From Bacteroidia bacterium (lineage in GTDB: Bacteria; Bacteroidota; Bacteroidia; Bacteroidales; Dysgonomonadaceae), in the NCBI GenBank assembly GCA_025999435.1, contig BNXH01000010.1, forward strand, positions 1 through 40,917: DNA of 40,917 nt. Direction: 5' to 3'. The position numbers and the translations under genes were made by a program. The notes below the pieces were generated by a model that ran no database searches, was not told where the DNA came from, and worked only from the letters and a program-made list of their open reading frames with translations. This document shows positions 8,416 to 17,195 of the stretch, in pieces. Numbering within the stretch: the first letter of the stretch is position 1; every line of letters starts with the position of its first letter.

Positions 8416-9708
8416 ATGACGTATCAGGAGGCAATCGAGTATCTATATGATCATCTTCCGGTCTATCAGAGAATCGGCAGTGGGGCATTTAAAGCAGGGC
8501 TTGACAATAGTTTAGCCCTCGATACATACCTTTCCCATCCCCATACTAAATATAAAACCATACATGTGGCAGGTACAAACGGAAAAGGCTCTACGTCTCA
8601 TTTACTGGCTGCGATACTACAGCAAGCAGGATACAAAGTCGGTCTTTATACATCCCCGCATCTGGTAGACTTTCGCGAACGTATTCGTGTGAATGGAGAG
8701 AAGATCTCCGGGCAATATATTGTTGATTTCATAGACAAGCATCGAGAGGTATATGAGCCTATACAACCATCCTTTTTTGAATTGACAATGATGATGGCTT
8801 TTCAGTATTTTGCCGATATGAAAGTCGATGTGGCTATAATTGAAGTTGGTTTAGGAGGACGCCTGGATAGTACAAATATCATTAATCCCGATCTAAGCGT
8901 AATAACAAATATAAGTTTCGACCATATGCAAATGTTGGGCGATACTTTAGAGAAGATAGCAACAGAAAAAGCAGGGATAATCAAAGCCGGGATACCTGTA
9001 GTGATAGGTGAGGCCGAAGGAGAAGTTCGTAAAGTCTTTGAAAAAACAGCTGATAGAGTAGGGGCGAGGATTGTTTTTGCTGAGGATGAGCATATTATTC
9101 AAAATAGCTTGAGAACTGCAAGTGGTTGGTTGCTCGATACTAAATATTATCTTTATCTAAAAGGCGAATTATCCGGTTATGCCCAAATAAAAAATGCGGC
9201 GACAGTTTTATGTGCAGTAAAAGAATTACAGTCACTAGGTTATGTGATACCCTCTAAGGCTGTTTATAATGGCTTCGCTTATGTAACCGAATTAACCGGA
9301 TTAATGGGGCGTTGGCAAGTCATTCAGGAACTCCATCCTAAAATTGTTTGTGATACAGGACATAATATCGCCGGGATAAAGTATATTGTAGAGCAGCTGG
9401 CTACAGAAAAGTATAATACTCTTCACATTGTATTAGGCATGGTTAATGACAAAGATATTACTTCTGTTTTGTCTATACTTCCTAAGCATGCTGTTTATTA
9501 CTTTACAAAGGCGTCGGTTCCCCGTGCACTTGATCAGATGAAATTGCAGGAACTAGCCGGTAAAGCCGGTTTAACGGGTTATTCGTACCATACAGTAAGC
9601 GAAGCCATACAAGCAGCCAAAGAATGGGCCAGACCGAATGATTTTATTTTTATAGGAGGCAGTAATTTTATTGTTGCCGATGCTTTAACGGAACTTGGAT
9701 ATAAGTAA
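8416..9708 (+). CDS. folC: Bifunctional folylpolyglutamate/dihydrofolate synthase
   Basis: A 430-residue Mur-ligase-family enzyme that adds glutamate to dihydropteroate and to folates using ATP. The P-loop is VAGTNGKGSTSHLLA (G53-T60). It is followed by GLYTSPHLVDFRERIRVNG, typical of FolC, and VAIIEVGLGGRLDSTNI. The C-terminal ligase domain begins around residue 295 with MGRWQVIQ and VCDTGHNIAG. The gene lies 27 nt after dusB, with a TATCTTTA (8403-8410) that could serve as a weak -7 box. It converges on the L,D-transpeptidase gene, leaving only 4 nt between the two stops. Confidence 0.96.
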   Translation: MTYQEAIEYLYDHLPVYQRIGSGAFKAGLDNSLALDTYLSHPHTKYKTIHVAGTNGKGSTSHLLAAILQQAGYKVGLYTSPHLVDFRERIRVNGEKISGQYIVDFIDKHREVYEPIQPSFFELTMMMAFQYFADMKVDVAIIEVGLGGRLDSTNIINPDLSVITNISFDHMQMLGDTLEKIATEKAGIIKAGIPVVIGEAEGEVRKVFEKTADRVGARIVFAEDEHIIQNSLRTASGWLLDTKYYLYLKGELSGYAQIKNAATVLCAVKELQSLGYVIPSKAVYNGFAYVTELTGLMGRWQVIQELHPKIVCDTGHNIAGIKYIVEQLATEKYNTLHIVLGMVNDKDITSVLSILPKHAVYYFTKASVPRALDQMKLQELAGKAGLTGYSYHTVSEAIQAAKEWARPNDFIFIGGSNFIVADALTELGYK

Positions 9709-9712
9709 ACAA

Positions 9713-11491
9713 TTAAACAGGTTTTGCTGTTTTCCCGTCTCTTTTTATCTCTTTATTATCCAAAGCATTCAGAATAATGTTGTCATAATCATAAATATCG
9801 TCTGCATAGTATAATGTATCGTTATCATCAGGGTACATGTATGCTGTATAGTAATCGACGAAGAGAGATATTTTACTTTCCGGATTCAGTATGTCCGTCA
9901 ATTTCTTCAGTTTGTTTTCCTTAGCCAGTTTTTTCCCTTCGTTAGAAACGGGAGATTTGCCTACGCTATAATACAGCCTGTCTTTATAAATATCGTCCGA
10001 AGTTGCAGACATACAAAAAAAGGCCAGATCGAAAGGTTTTTGTACTCTTACGCATCCATGACTTACAGCCCTGTTTTTTCTATTAAATGCAGCTTTGGAA
10101 GGGGTATCGTGGAGATAGACAGAGAAAGCATTGTTAAACATGAACTTAATCAATCCAAGCGCATTTCTTTCTCCCGAATTTTGGCGGATGGTATATGCGA
10201 ATTTAGACGGATTAACTTCTTTCCAATTTATGGACTCTAAATCGACTTCTTTACCTCCTTTATATAGCTTCATGTTATTTCTCTTGATATATGTCGAATC
10301 TTTTTTCTGAAGAACAGCAACCTCTTTTTGTGCAATACTGGTCGGTACGTTCCAAATCGGGTTCAGATTCAGATAACTGATATCACTTTCCAGTAAAGGT
10401 GTTTTGTTTGTGACTGAACCAACACATACCCGCATGATCAGGGGCAGGCTATCTTTCTGACAAGCAAAAAGCATGGCAGGGGCAATATTTACTTCTATAT
10501 GTTTATCATGTTTCGGCTTTGTCCGTTTCCAACGGTACCGTTCCATGTTGGCGCGTAACTTAGACTGATAATATTCCAAAGGCCTGTTTAAAGCATCAAT
10601 TGTTATTTTTCCGACCTCATTTTCTTCCGGATAAGAGTTTTTACGCCGGAAGGTGTTTATCGCCGCCAATAAATCTTTATTTAATATCTGATGTAAGGTA
10701 TCTGTACTGGTGGAATCCGGCTTGTATTCCCCTGTAATAATAAGGCGACGGGCAATATCCGATATATAAGGATTTTTATCGCCTATTTTATATGTTTTTG
10801 GACTCTCTATTTTATCGAATTTAAGGTCTTTTTTATCGTCCAGGTCTTGATACTCGTCCAGTAATTTCCGATAAACCAGGTCATCGGGATGAGAGCCCGA
10901 AATCAGATTGATAGGATCTTTTGGCAGGTTGATATATAAATTATCGAAGAATATAGAATCTGGCCGGGCGGTATAAATATCATAATCTTTTTCATATAAG
11001 ATTTTAGGATTTGTAAATCCATAATTCATACCTGTTATGTACTTAATGGCTGAGTTTGTAGAAATAAATTCCAAATCAGCCATTTTTTGATATAAAATAT
11101 CCAGGTTGAGGCTATATGCCCCGGAATCTATTGAGTCCATCAGAAATCTTATATATTCGGTTGAGAAATAACCTGCAGATAGGCCATGTTTATGACTGTT
11201 TTCCAATATATTAGTTAATTCTTTGATTTTTTGAATATCAAGTGTGTCATGTATCCAAATAGGGGTAAAAGTATTTTTCACATACAAGTTTTGTAATATA
11301 GAATCTTCTTGTATACGAGATTGTAAGACTTCTTTTAAATGCTGAGGGTTAAAATCCGGATAATTTTTAGCAAATTTTGAAAGGATAACTTCTTTCTTAC
11401 TGGACTCGCTAAGTTTAGTAGAACTTCTTTCTTTACAACTGGTAAAGAATATCATAATTACTGTAAGTATAGTGTATAAGGTATATTTCAT
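9713..11491 (-). CDS. L,D-transpeptidase lipoprotein (YcbB-like, YkuD domain)
   Basis: A 592-residue murein L,D-transpeptidase, which forms 3-3 crosslinks in peptidoglycan through a catalytic cysteine. Residues 1-19 form a lipoprotein signal ending FFTSC, so C19 is probably lipidated and the enzyme membrane-anchored in the periplasm. A peptidoglycan-binding-like helical region (about 240-310, with ITIDALNRPLEYY) precedes the YkuD domain. The catalytic signature is VYLHDTPSK (H461) and AVSHGCVRVQ (H478, C480, R482). A short stem AAACAG/CTGTTT around its stop codon (9714-9731) may act as a terminator between it and folC. The substrate class is secure; the cellular role is inferred. Confidence 0.93.
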   Translation of the reverse strand: MKYTLYTILTVIMIFFTSCKERSSTKLSESSKKEVILSKFAKNYPDFNPQHLKEVLQSRIQEDSILQNLYVKNTFTPIWIHDTLDIQKIKELTNILENSHKHGLSAGYFSTEYIRFLMDSIDSGAYSLNLDILYQKMADLEFISTNSAIKYITGMNYGFTNPKILYEKDYDIYTARPDSIFFDNLYINLPKDPINLISGSHPDDLVYRKLLDEYQDLDDKKDLKFDKIESPKTYKIGDKNPYISDIARRLIITGEYKPDSTSTDTLHQILNKDLLAAINTFRRKNSYPEENEVGKITIDALNRPLEYYQSKLRANMERYRWKRTKPKHDKHIEVNIAPAMLFACQKDSLPLIMRVCVGSVTNKTPLLESDISYLNLNPIWNVPTSIAQKEVAVLQKKDSTYIKRNNMKLYKGGKEVDLESINWKEVNPSKFAYTIRQNSGERNALGLIKFMFNNAFSVYLHDTPSKAAFNRKNRAVSHGCVRVQKPFDLAFFCMSATSDDIYKDRLYYSVGKSPVSNEGKKLAKENKLKKLTDILNPESKISLFVDYYTAYMYPDDNDTLYYADDIYDYDNIILNALDNKEIKRDGKTAKPV

Positions 11492-11533
11492 AAAACTCTA
11501 ATAAAACAAGATCTGTCGGTACTTAATGTTTTT

Positions 11534-11565
11534 CCTCTTTACGCCTTTACTCAGGCATAAAGAGG
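11534..11565 (-). other. Strong hairpin between speA and the L,D-transpeptidase gene
   Basis: CCTCTTTACGCCT (11534-11546) and AGGCATAAAGAGG (11553-11565) pair over all 13 positions (one G-U on the minus-strand transcript) with a 6-nt loop. T-run and A-run flanks (11529-11533, 11567-11570) can extend the stem. It sits 10 nt downstream of the speA stop. On the minus strand the bases after the stem are A-rich, not U-rich, so it is not a canonical terminator. It could be a terminator variant, an RNA-processing site or a 3'-end protector. Confidence 0.55.
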
Positions 11566-11575
11566 GAAAATAGGA

Positions 11576-13468
11576 TCATTCCAGATAAGTATATCCATAT
11601 AGTCCTGATCGATAGTTGGATAAGAATTCCTTACCTTCTTCTACCGTGATAGATCCTTGTTTGACACAGCTTGTAACCCATGTTTCTACGGTTCGCACTA
11701 ATTTTTTAGCGTTGTACTGCGCATAGTCCAGTACTTCGGCAACAGTTTCACCATCAATCATTTGTTCTATTTTGTAACCGTCTTCATCAACAGAGATATG
11801 CACGGCATTAGTATCCCCGAATAGATTATGAAGGTCACCTAATATTTCCTGATACGCACCCACAAGAAAAACTCCGAGATAGTACGACTCGTTCTTCTTC
11901 ATGGAATGTACAGGGAGGTAAGATGATTGGTTACCATTCGAGATAAAGTTATCTATCTTACCATCAGAGTCACAAGTAACATCCTGTAATGTTGCCGTCC
12001 TGTCAGGACGCTCATCTAATCGGTGAATAGGAATTATCGGAAATATCTGGTCGATGGCCCAAGAGTCCGGTAAAGATTGAAATAATGAAAAATTACAGAA
12101 ATATTTGTCCGGCAGCAATTTTGATAATTGCTTCAATTCTTCGGGAGAGTGCTTTGAGCGGCCCGCTATGTGAAATATCTCACGGGCAATAGAAAAATAT
12201 AAACGTTCTACTTGTGCCCTGGTTTTTAGAGACAACATACCCAAGCTAAATAAGTCAAGCGCTTCCTCTCTGATTTGTTGAGCATCGTGCCATGCCTCTA
12301 ACATACGGGATTGGCTCAGGTTGTCCCATATTTCGTATAACTCGCGGACAAGTTCATGGTCATCTTCTTTTATATCTTCATCTTCATCCCATTCAGGAAG
12401 CGTAGTTGTTTCCAGTACTTCAAATACCAAAATAGAATGATGTGCTGTGAGTGAACGCCCCGATTCCGTAATAATATTGGGGTGAGGGATATTATTCTTG
12501 TCAGCGGCATCTACCATTGTGGCAATAGAGTCATTCACATACTCTTGTATGGAATAGTTTACACTACTTTCGTTATATGATGAACGCGTACCATCATAAT
12601 CTACACCCAGGCCTCCGCCAATGTCAACAAATTCGACATTGAAGCCCATTGAATGTAGTTGCACATAGAATTGAGCAGCCTCACGCAAAGCTGTTTTTAT
12701 CCTGCGTATTTTAGTTATTTGGCTACCAATATGGAAGTGTATAAGGCGAAGAGAATTTTGTAAATTATTTTTTTCCAGATAGGCTAAAGCTTCAAGCAAT
12801 TCACTCGAGTTAAGCCCGAATTTACTGCCATCTCCTCCAGATTCTTCCCATTTACCACTGCCGGAACTAGCTAGTTTAATACGGATACCAATATTGGGGG
12901 TGATTTTTAATCGTTTTGCTATTCTGGCAATCAGAGGTATCTCATTTAGTTTCTCGACTACGATGAAAATATGTTTTCCCATCTTTTGGGCGAGCAGGGC
13001 TAATTCTATATAACTCTCATCCTTATATCCATTGCAGATAATAAGCGAATTAGGATCAGTATTGATTGCTATTACTGCGTGGAGTTCGGGTTTTGATCCG
13101 GCTTCGAGCCCTATATTGAATTTTTTACCGTGACTGATGAGCTCTTCAACCACAGGACGCATTTGATTTACTTTGATGGGATAGATTATATGGTTTTGTC
13201 CCTTATATTCATATTCCTCTGCTGCTTGTTTAAAGCATGTCGATATCTTTTCAATTCTGTTATCCAGAATATCCGGAAAACGAACCAAAACAGGAGCTGA
13301 TACATCACGAAGTTGTAATTCGTCCATCAATTCCTTTAAATCGACAGCTACTCCATTTTTTCTAGGAGTCACAACAACGTTACCTTTCTCATTTACAGAA
13401 AAGTAATTAATACCCCAGCCTGCGATATTATATAACTCGGCCGAGTCTTCGATGCGCCATTTTCTCAT
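11576..13468 (-). CDS. speA: Biosynthetic arginine decarboxylase (PLP-dependent)
   Basis: A 630-residue SpeA, converting arginine to agmatine and CO2 at the head of the agmatine route to putrescine and spermidine. The PLP lysine is in IIYPIKVNQMRPVVEEL (K99). The alanine-racemase-type barrel continues with GLEAGSKPELHA, LIHFHIGSQI and VDIGGGLGVDYDGTRSSYN, and the sheet domain contains ITESGRSLTAHH. The length is normal for the family. The start MRKWRIEDSAELYNI is a typical Bacteroidota SpeA N-terminus. A GyrI-like gene ends 21 nt upstream on the same strand, so it may be transcribed with that gene and the flavin reductase. Confidence 0.96.
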   Translation of the reverse strand: MRKWRIEDSAELYNIAGWGINYFSVNEKGNVVVTPRKNGVAVDLKELMDELQLRDVSAPVLVRFPDILDNRIEKISTCFKQAAEEYEYKGQNHIIYPIKVNQMRPVVEELISHGKKFNIGLEAGSKPELHAVIAINTDPNSLIICNGYKDESYIELALLAQKMGKHIFIVVEKLNEIPLIARIAKRLKITPNIGIRIKLASSGSGKWEESGGDGSKFGLNSSELLEALAYLEKNNLQNSLRLIHFHIGSQITKIRRIKTALREAAQFYVQLHSMGFNVEFVDIGGGLGVDYDGTRSSYNESSVNYSIQEYVNDSIATMVDAADKNNIPHPNIITESGRSLTAHHSILVFEVLETTTLPEWDEDEDIKEDDHELVRELYEIWDNLSQSRMLEAWHDAQQIREEALDLFSLGMLSLKTRAQVERLYFSIAREIFHIAGRSKHSPEELKQLSKLLPDKYFCNFSLFQSLPDSWAIDQIFPIIPIHRLDERPDRTATLQDVTCDSDGKIDNFISNGNQSSYLPVHSMKKNESYYLGVFLVGAYQEILGDLHNLFGDTNAVHISVDEDGYKIEQMIDGETVAEVLDYAQYNAKKLVRTVETWVTSCVKQGSITVEEGKEFLSNYRSGLYGYTYLE

Positions 13469-13489
13469 TCTTCTTGTAAAGTGATAAAA

Positions 13490-13957
13490 TTATTTAATAG
13501 ATAAAAATGTTGTTATTTTAGCATTCTTAGGGTCTTTTGCTTCTTCCCCATAGATGTCAAAATCAGCAGTATAAGCCCTGTTTATATTTGATTGCCATAT
13601 ATGAGCCCATGTTTTACCTACGACATAAGGCAATTCTCCTTCTGAAGTGTATTGTAAATATTTACATGCCGGAAAATCTTTTATTATCAAATTTTTATTC
13701 GTAGGAATTCCGTTGATGTTTGAAACTTTATATCCTATAAGAGTCGTATATTCTCCTGTATAATCGCTTTCGTAATCGGTATATATACAGTATACATCAT
13801 TCGATATTTTATTTGGAATGGATTGTACAACACCATTGAGAAAGAACGATTCCCATAGTTTGGCGATATCTTCTTGCGACTTATGATTTTGGTTTGTAGT
13901 TCTAACAGATATCCCAACTATAGTGAACGCATCTAATGTTATTTCTTTGCTTTTCAT
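13490..13957 (-). CDS. Stand-alone GyrI-like/AraC effector-binding domain protein
   Basis: A 155-residue protein matching the GyrI-like (AraC-type effector-binding, SOUL-fold) small-molecule-binding domain: strands FTIVGISVRTTNQN, a helix IAKLWESFFLNG, YCIYTDYESDYTGEYTTLIGYKV, then FPACKYLQYTSEGE and the WAHIWQSN helix. There is no DNA-binding domain, so it is a free ligand-binding module. It overlaps the upstream flavin-reductase gene by ATGA and precedes speA by 21 nt. Free GyrI-like proteins bind or hydrolyse small lipophilic compounds in some cases; the ligand here is unknown. Confidence 0.8.
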   Translation of the reverse strand: MKSKEITLDAFTIVGISVRTTNQNHKSQEDIAKLWESFFLNGVVQSIPNKISNDVYCIYTDYESDYTGEYTTLIGYKVSNINGIPTNKNLIIKDFPACKYLQYTSEGELPYVVGKTWAHIWQSNINRAYTADFDIYGEEAKDPKNAKITTFLSIK

Positions 13958-14460
13958 TCTTTCACTAATATTTTAGAAATTTCGGCAATATATAAATAGT
14001 GAAAATCTTTTTCAGGATACCATCTTCTGATAACTTCTTTATCAAGGAATGCATTCTCTTCTATTCGTTGTACAAATAGTTTTTTAGCAAAGATAACACT
14101 GTTAGCTTCTTGAAAATAGGGAATATCATTCTCTTTTATTATAGTTAACTTTGTTTTCTCGATTTTATTTTCATCTCTTCCCGATACCTTTCCCAAATAA
14201 CTTAAATCTTTGAGGTAGCCTTTATCAAAAAATGTGAGGGAAAAAGAGTCTGAACTTTCTACAAATTCCCTTGTATATCTTTGCGGACGTATGACAATAA
14301 AAGCGACTTCTTTATTCCACATAACGCCAAATCCCCCCCAACTGGCAGTCATCGTATTTACTGTGCCATCCGGTTTTGATGCTGTAATCAGCATCCATTT
14401 GTCTTTTAGTCCAAATGCATCAGGGGTATAGTCTTTTATATTTGTTTTTTTGAAAACCAT
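13954..14460 (-). CDS. Flavin reductase-like FMN-binding protein
   Basis: A 168-residue protein of the flavin reductase-like/flavoredoxin family, with a split-barrel FMN-binding fold. The family start is visible as DKWMLITASKPDGTVNTMTA followed by WGGFGVMWNKEVAFIVIRPQRYTREFV and the SFSLTFFD strand. It is probably a cytoplasmic flavoprotein. Its stop overlaps the start of the GyrI-like gene, implying a two-gene unit. A specific electron donor or acceptor cannot be read from the sequence. Confidence 0.85.
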   Translation of the reverse strand: MVFKKTNIKDYTPDAFGLKDKWMLITASKPDGTVNTMTASWGGFGVMWNKEVAFIVIRPQRYTREFVESSDSFSLTFFDKGYLKDLSYLGKVSGRDENKIEKTKLTIIKENDIPYFQEANSVIFAKKLFVQRIEENAFLDKEVIRRWYPEKDFHYLYIAEISKILVKE

Positions 14461-14663
14461 TTTATTAGTATAAATACAGTCAATGTTTCGTCCGGGTAAA
14501 TAGGGAATTTCAATTCGTAAAAATATAAAATATGTTGTGAAAAAGGAAATAAATATAGGTAAACTATATTAAGAATCTGAGAATGTTATATTATTCTGAA
14601 TATGAAAAACAAATGCTATAGTTTAGTATATAGTTTGTTCTATTTTAGGAGGAGATATGGATA
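14461..14663. other. Intergenic region with inverted repeats, no gene
   Basis: About 200 bp without a convincing ORF. It holds TAAACTATA (near 14561-14569) and its inverse TATAGTTTA (near 14620), plus a second TATAGTTT close by. These may be regulatory or chance in such AT-rich DNA. Confidence 0.35.
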
Positions 14664-14702
14664 TAAAAAAACGGAGACAGATCATAATTGAAATGTCCCC
14701 GC
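14664..14702 (-). terminator. Terminator of the Cys-pair secreted protein gene
   Basis: On the minus strand, GCGGGGAC and GTCTCCGT pair over 8 bp (two G-U) around a 16-nt loop and are followed by seven T (forward A-run 14664-14670). It lies 17 nt after the stop codon. Confidence 0.7.
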
Positions 14703-14719
14703 TCTTTATTTTGAATCTT

Positions 14720-14962
14720 TTATTTTTTATCAGCTGCTTTAGATTTATCTTGGCAGCAAGATGCAGTTTTGCCATCTTTTTTATCTGTTGCTTTGGCTTT
14801 GTCTTTGCAACATGATTTCTTATCGTCCTTCTTATCAGAAGCTTTATCTTGGCAACATTCCTTTTTAGGCTGATCTTTTTTAGGAGCTTTATCCTGAGCT
14901 ACTACCACAGATGAAGCCATTAAGGCTACACACATAATTGCTGACATTATAATTTTCTTCAT
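14720..14962 (-). CDS. Secreted small protein with cysteine-pair/lysine repeats
   Basis: An 80-residue protein with a clear signal peptide (MKKIIMSAIMCVALMASSVVVAQ). The mature ~57 residues consist almost only of Lys, Asp, Ala and Cys, organised around three CC pairs: ECCQDK, SCCKDK and SCCQDK, spaced about 16-20 residues apart. This makes three degenerate repeats of a 'xCC(Q/K)DKA..KK' unit. It would be periplasmic or surface-exposed, unstructured and strongly charged. Vicinal cysteines suggest metal binding or disulfide chemistry, but no known family is recognised. It has its own -7 box (TATATTTG, minus strand, 14996-15003) and terminator, so it is a monocistronic gene. Confidence 0.8.
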   Translation of the reverse strand: MKKIIMSAIMCVALMASSVVVAQDKAPKKDQPKKECCQDKASDKKDDKKSCCKDKAKATDKKDGKTASCCQDKSKAADKK

Positions 14963-14995
14963 ACTTTTACTTTTTAATTAATACAAGTTATCTCA

Positions 14996-15003
14996 CAAAT
15001 ATA
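14996..15003 (-). promoter_or_regulatory. -7 box for the Cys-pair protein gene
   Basis: TATATTTG on the minus strand is an exact TAnnTTTG match 33 nt before the ATG at 14962. No good -33 TTTG is seen. Confidence 0.5.
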
Positions 15004-15050
15004 CAAGCTATTTCGTGAAAATATAATTAACAGACGTTAAAAATAGAGTA

Positions 15051-16217
15051 TTAATATTCAAAATATCCGAATTCGCTATCGATAATAAGTTCTGTGCGAT
15101 CTGATTTCTCTACAAAGCCAACTATTTGAGCCTCGATACCAAAAGATTTTGATATATCGATAACTTTTTGAGCATATGGTTGCGGTAAATAAATTTCCAT
15201 ACGATGCCCCATATTAAAGACCTTATACATTTCTTTCCAATCCGTTCCCGATTGTTCTTGAATTAGTTTGAACAAAGGTGGTACGGGAAAAAGATTGTTT
15301 TTGGTAATTTTTACTTTATCTACAAAATGCAAGACTTTAGTCTGTGCACCTCCTGAACAATGAACCATTCCATGTATGTGCCCACAAAGTTTATCCAGTA
15401 TTTGTTTGATAACGGGAGCATAAGTACGGGTGGGGGAGAGCACCAGCTTTCCGGCATCTATATTTAAACTTTCTATTTGGTCGGTAAGTCTCATCTTTCC
15501 CGAATAAATTAGTTCGGAAGGTATAGAAGCATCATAACTCTCAGGATATTTTTTTGCAAGATAATTGGCAAATACATCGTGACGTGCCGAGGTCAAGCCA
15601 TTGCTGCCCATGCCGCCATTGTATTCTTTTTCGTATGTTGCCTGTCCGGAAGAAGATAAGCCGACTATAACATCCCCATCTTGGATGTTATCATTAGAAA
15701 TGACATCTGATCGTTTCATCCGGCATGTAACTGTACTATCCACAATGATAGTGCGAACCAGATCACCAACATCAGCCGTTTCTCCTCCTGTAGGGTATAT
15801 ATTGACACCTAACGAGGATAGTTCATCACATAGTTGGTTAGTCCCTTCTATAATTGCCGATATAACTTCGCCCGGTATCAGCATTTTATTCCTTCCAATA
15901 GTAGAAGATAATAAAATATTGTCGGTGGCGCCAACGCACAGTAAATCATCTATATTCATAATCAGGGCATCTTGCGCAATGCCTTTCCACACAGAAATAT
16001 CTCCCGTTTCTTTCCAATATATGTATGCTAATGAAGATTTGGTACCGGCTCCGTCAGCATGCATAATATTACAATACTCAGGATCACCGCCTAATATATC
16101 CGGAATTATTTTACAGAAAGCTTTTGGAAATATGCCTTTATCTACGTTCTTAATTGCATTGTGAACGTCTTCTTTCGAGGCCGAAACTCCTCGTTGATTG
16201 TAGCGTTGGTCACTCAT
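15051..16217 (-). CDS. purM: Phosphoribosylformylglycinamidine cyclo-ligase (AIR synthase)
   Basis: A 388-residue PurM-superfamily protein, predicted to cyclise FGAM to aminoimidazole ribonucleotide with ATP in purine synthesis. Visible blocks are IMHADGAGTKSSLAYIYW (around residue 51), ALIMNIDDLLCVGATDN (around 84), YPTGGETADVGDLV and GDVIVGLSSSGQATYE. The protein is longer than E. coli PurM, as is usual in Bacteroidota. The frame is open to 16283, but ATG 16217 (MSDQRYNQRGVSASKEDV) is chosen because the promoter boxes at 16253-16284 lie within the extension. It stands alone, with the IS110 remnant upstream. The main alternative is an AIR-synthase-related paralogue. Confidence 0.87.
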   Translation of the reverse strand: MSDQRYNQRGVSASKEDVHNAIKNVDKGIFPKAFCKIIPDILGGDPEYCNIMHADGAGTKSSLAYIYWKETGDISVWKGIAQDALIMNIDDLLCVGATDNILLSSTIGRNKMLIPGEVISAIIEGTNQLCDELSSLGVNIYPTGGETADVGDLVRTIIVDSTVTCRMKRSDVISNDNIQDGDVIVGLSSSGQATYEKEYNGGMGSNGLTSARHDVFANYLAKKYPESYDASIPSELIYSGKMRLTDQIESLNIDAGKLVLSPTRTYAPVIKQILDKLCGHIHGMVHCSGGAQTKVLHFVDKVKITKNNLFPVPPLFKLIQEQSGTDWKEMYKVFNMGHRMEIYLPQPYAQKVIDISKSFGIEAQIVGFVEKSDRTELIIDSEFGYFEY

Positions 16218-16252
16218 TTCGTTTGTCCGAAGAAATAAATTTATATGAAGTG

Positions 16253-16284
16253 CAAAATTACATGATTTAAGCGAGAAAGACAAA
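16253..16284 (-). promoter_or_regulatory. purM promoter
   Basis: On the minus strand TTTG (16281-16284) and TAATTTTG (16253-16260) are separated by 20 nt, a full match to the Bacteroidota consensus. Transcription would start about 30 nt before ATG 16217. Confidence 0.75.
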
Positions 16285-16411
16285 TGCGTAAATAAAAATC
16301 AAGCCCACCTTTCGTCCACGATCTGCCCCGTACTCGAAGTACAAATAATAAATTTGCAGAATAATTAACGGCTTTACAAGAGCCAATTTATTAACTTAAA
16401 AAGTTTAGCTT

Positions 16412-16859
16412 ATGGACAAAGTCTGTGGTCTTGACGTGCACAAAGATAGTGTATTTGCATGTATCTTGGGCGCTAATGAAGAAAAAATTTATGAGGGTCG
16501 TTTTGGGACGACCACGTCAGAGTTAACAAAATTACGTAACAATCTTGTAGAATACGGGACTGGACGGGTAGCGATGGAAAGTACGAGCATTTATTGGATG
16601 CCGGTATGGAGTGTATTACAATCTGATTTTGAGTTGAATCTGGTACAGCCTCCTCACTGAAGCGGCTTGGGCGGCAACGCATTCCAAAACAGGCTTTATG
16701 GGATACAAATATCGACAGCTTGTCGCCCGAAAGATGGCTTCGCAAAAAGCGCTGATGGCGATCGCCCGAAAAATGCTGGTGGTTATTTTCAATGTCTTAT
16801 CAACGAAAAAACCATTTGACTTGACACGAAATATGCCTGCCATAAGGCAGAACGCATAA
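16412..16859 (+). pseudogene. IS110-family transposase with a large internal deletion
   Basis: The first ~80 residues (16412-16660) are a typical IS110 DEDD transposase start: MDKVCGLDVHKDSVFACILG with the first Asp, and RVAMESTSIYWMPVW with the Glu. The frame then ends at TGA 16658-16660. From 16653, in another frame, the typical C-terminal part continues (LTEAAWAATHSKTGFMGYKY, then ARKMASQKALMAIARKML) to TAA 16857-16859. The two parts abut directly, so the middle ~190 residues, including the Ser-containing region, have been deleted with a frame change. A -7 box TAAATTTG (16349-16356) and a 13-bp palindrome GTACTCGAAGTAC (16330-16342) precede it. It is a non-functional remnant. Confidence 0.85.
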
Positions 16860-17195
16860 TGCCTGTCTCTCAACAAAGAACAGGCCCGGTACTGTTTCAG
16901 CTCCTTACCTTTGTGGCGAATCTTATCCCGGCTTTGCAAAATGAGCAATAAACGGATATCGGTAATGAAAATGCGTATGAGCTAAGAAAGCTCGAAGAGG
17001 AAAGTATTTTAGTATTATTGCCAAGCTTGAGACGGTTATTTTATCGCCTCTTGTAGCTTATTTGCCTTATCTGTCCTCTATTTATACGAATATCGCATAT
17101 TTTCTGCATGTTACATAGAATGACTTGGATATACTTTTGGGGGATTTCTAGAGGAAAGGTAATAAAAACACGTTGATTTAATAATATGATATTTA
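16860..17195. other. Gene-free region after the IS110 remnant
   Basis: About 340 bp without a credible gene. A minus-strand open frame (16616-16948, TTG start) is antisense to the transposase remnant and is not believed. The region may hold the decayed right end of the IS110 element; no tRNA, hairpin or promoter of note was seen before the terminator at 17196. Confidence 0.5.

Noticed and set aside
14657..14815. 52-codon plus-strand ORF preceded by AGGAGG, encoding a hydrophobic peptide
   Set aside because: It is antisense to the Lys/Asp-rich Cys-pair gene; complements of AAA/GAT codons give Phe and Ile automatically, so the hydrophobic look is an artefact. Bacteroidota rarely use Shine-Dalgarno starts, and the terminator of the sense gene lies within it.
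16218..16283. 22-residue N-terminal extension of PurM from a TTG
   Set aside because: The extension lies over a strong promoter match and lacks similarity to PurM.
16616..16948. 110-codon minus-strand ORF
   Set aside because: It is antisense to the IS110 transposase remnant, with a TTG start and no coding features of its own.
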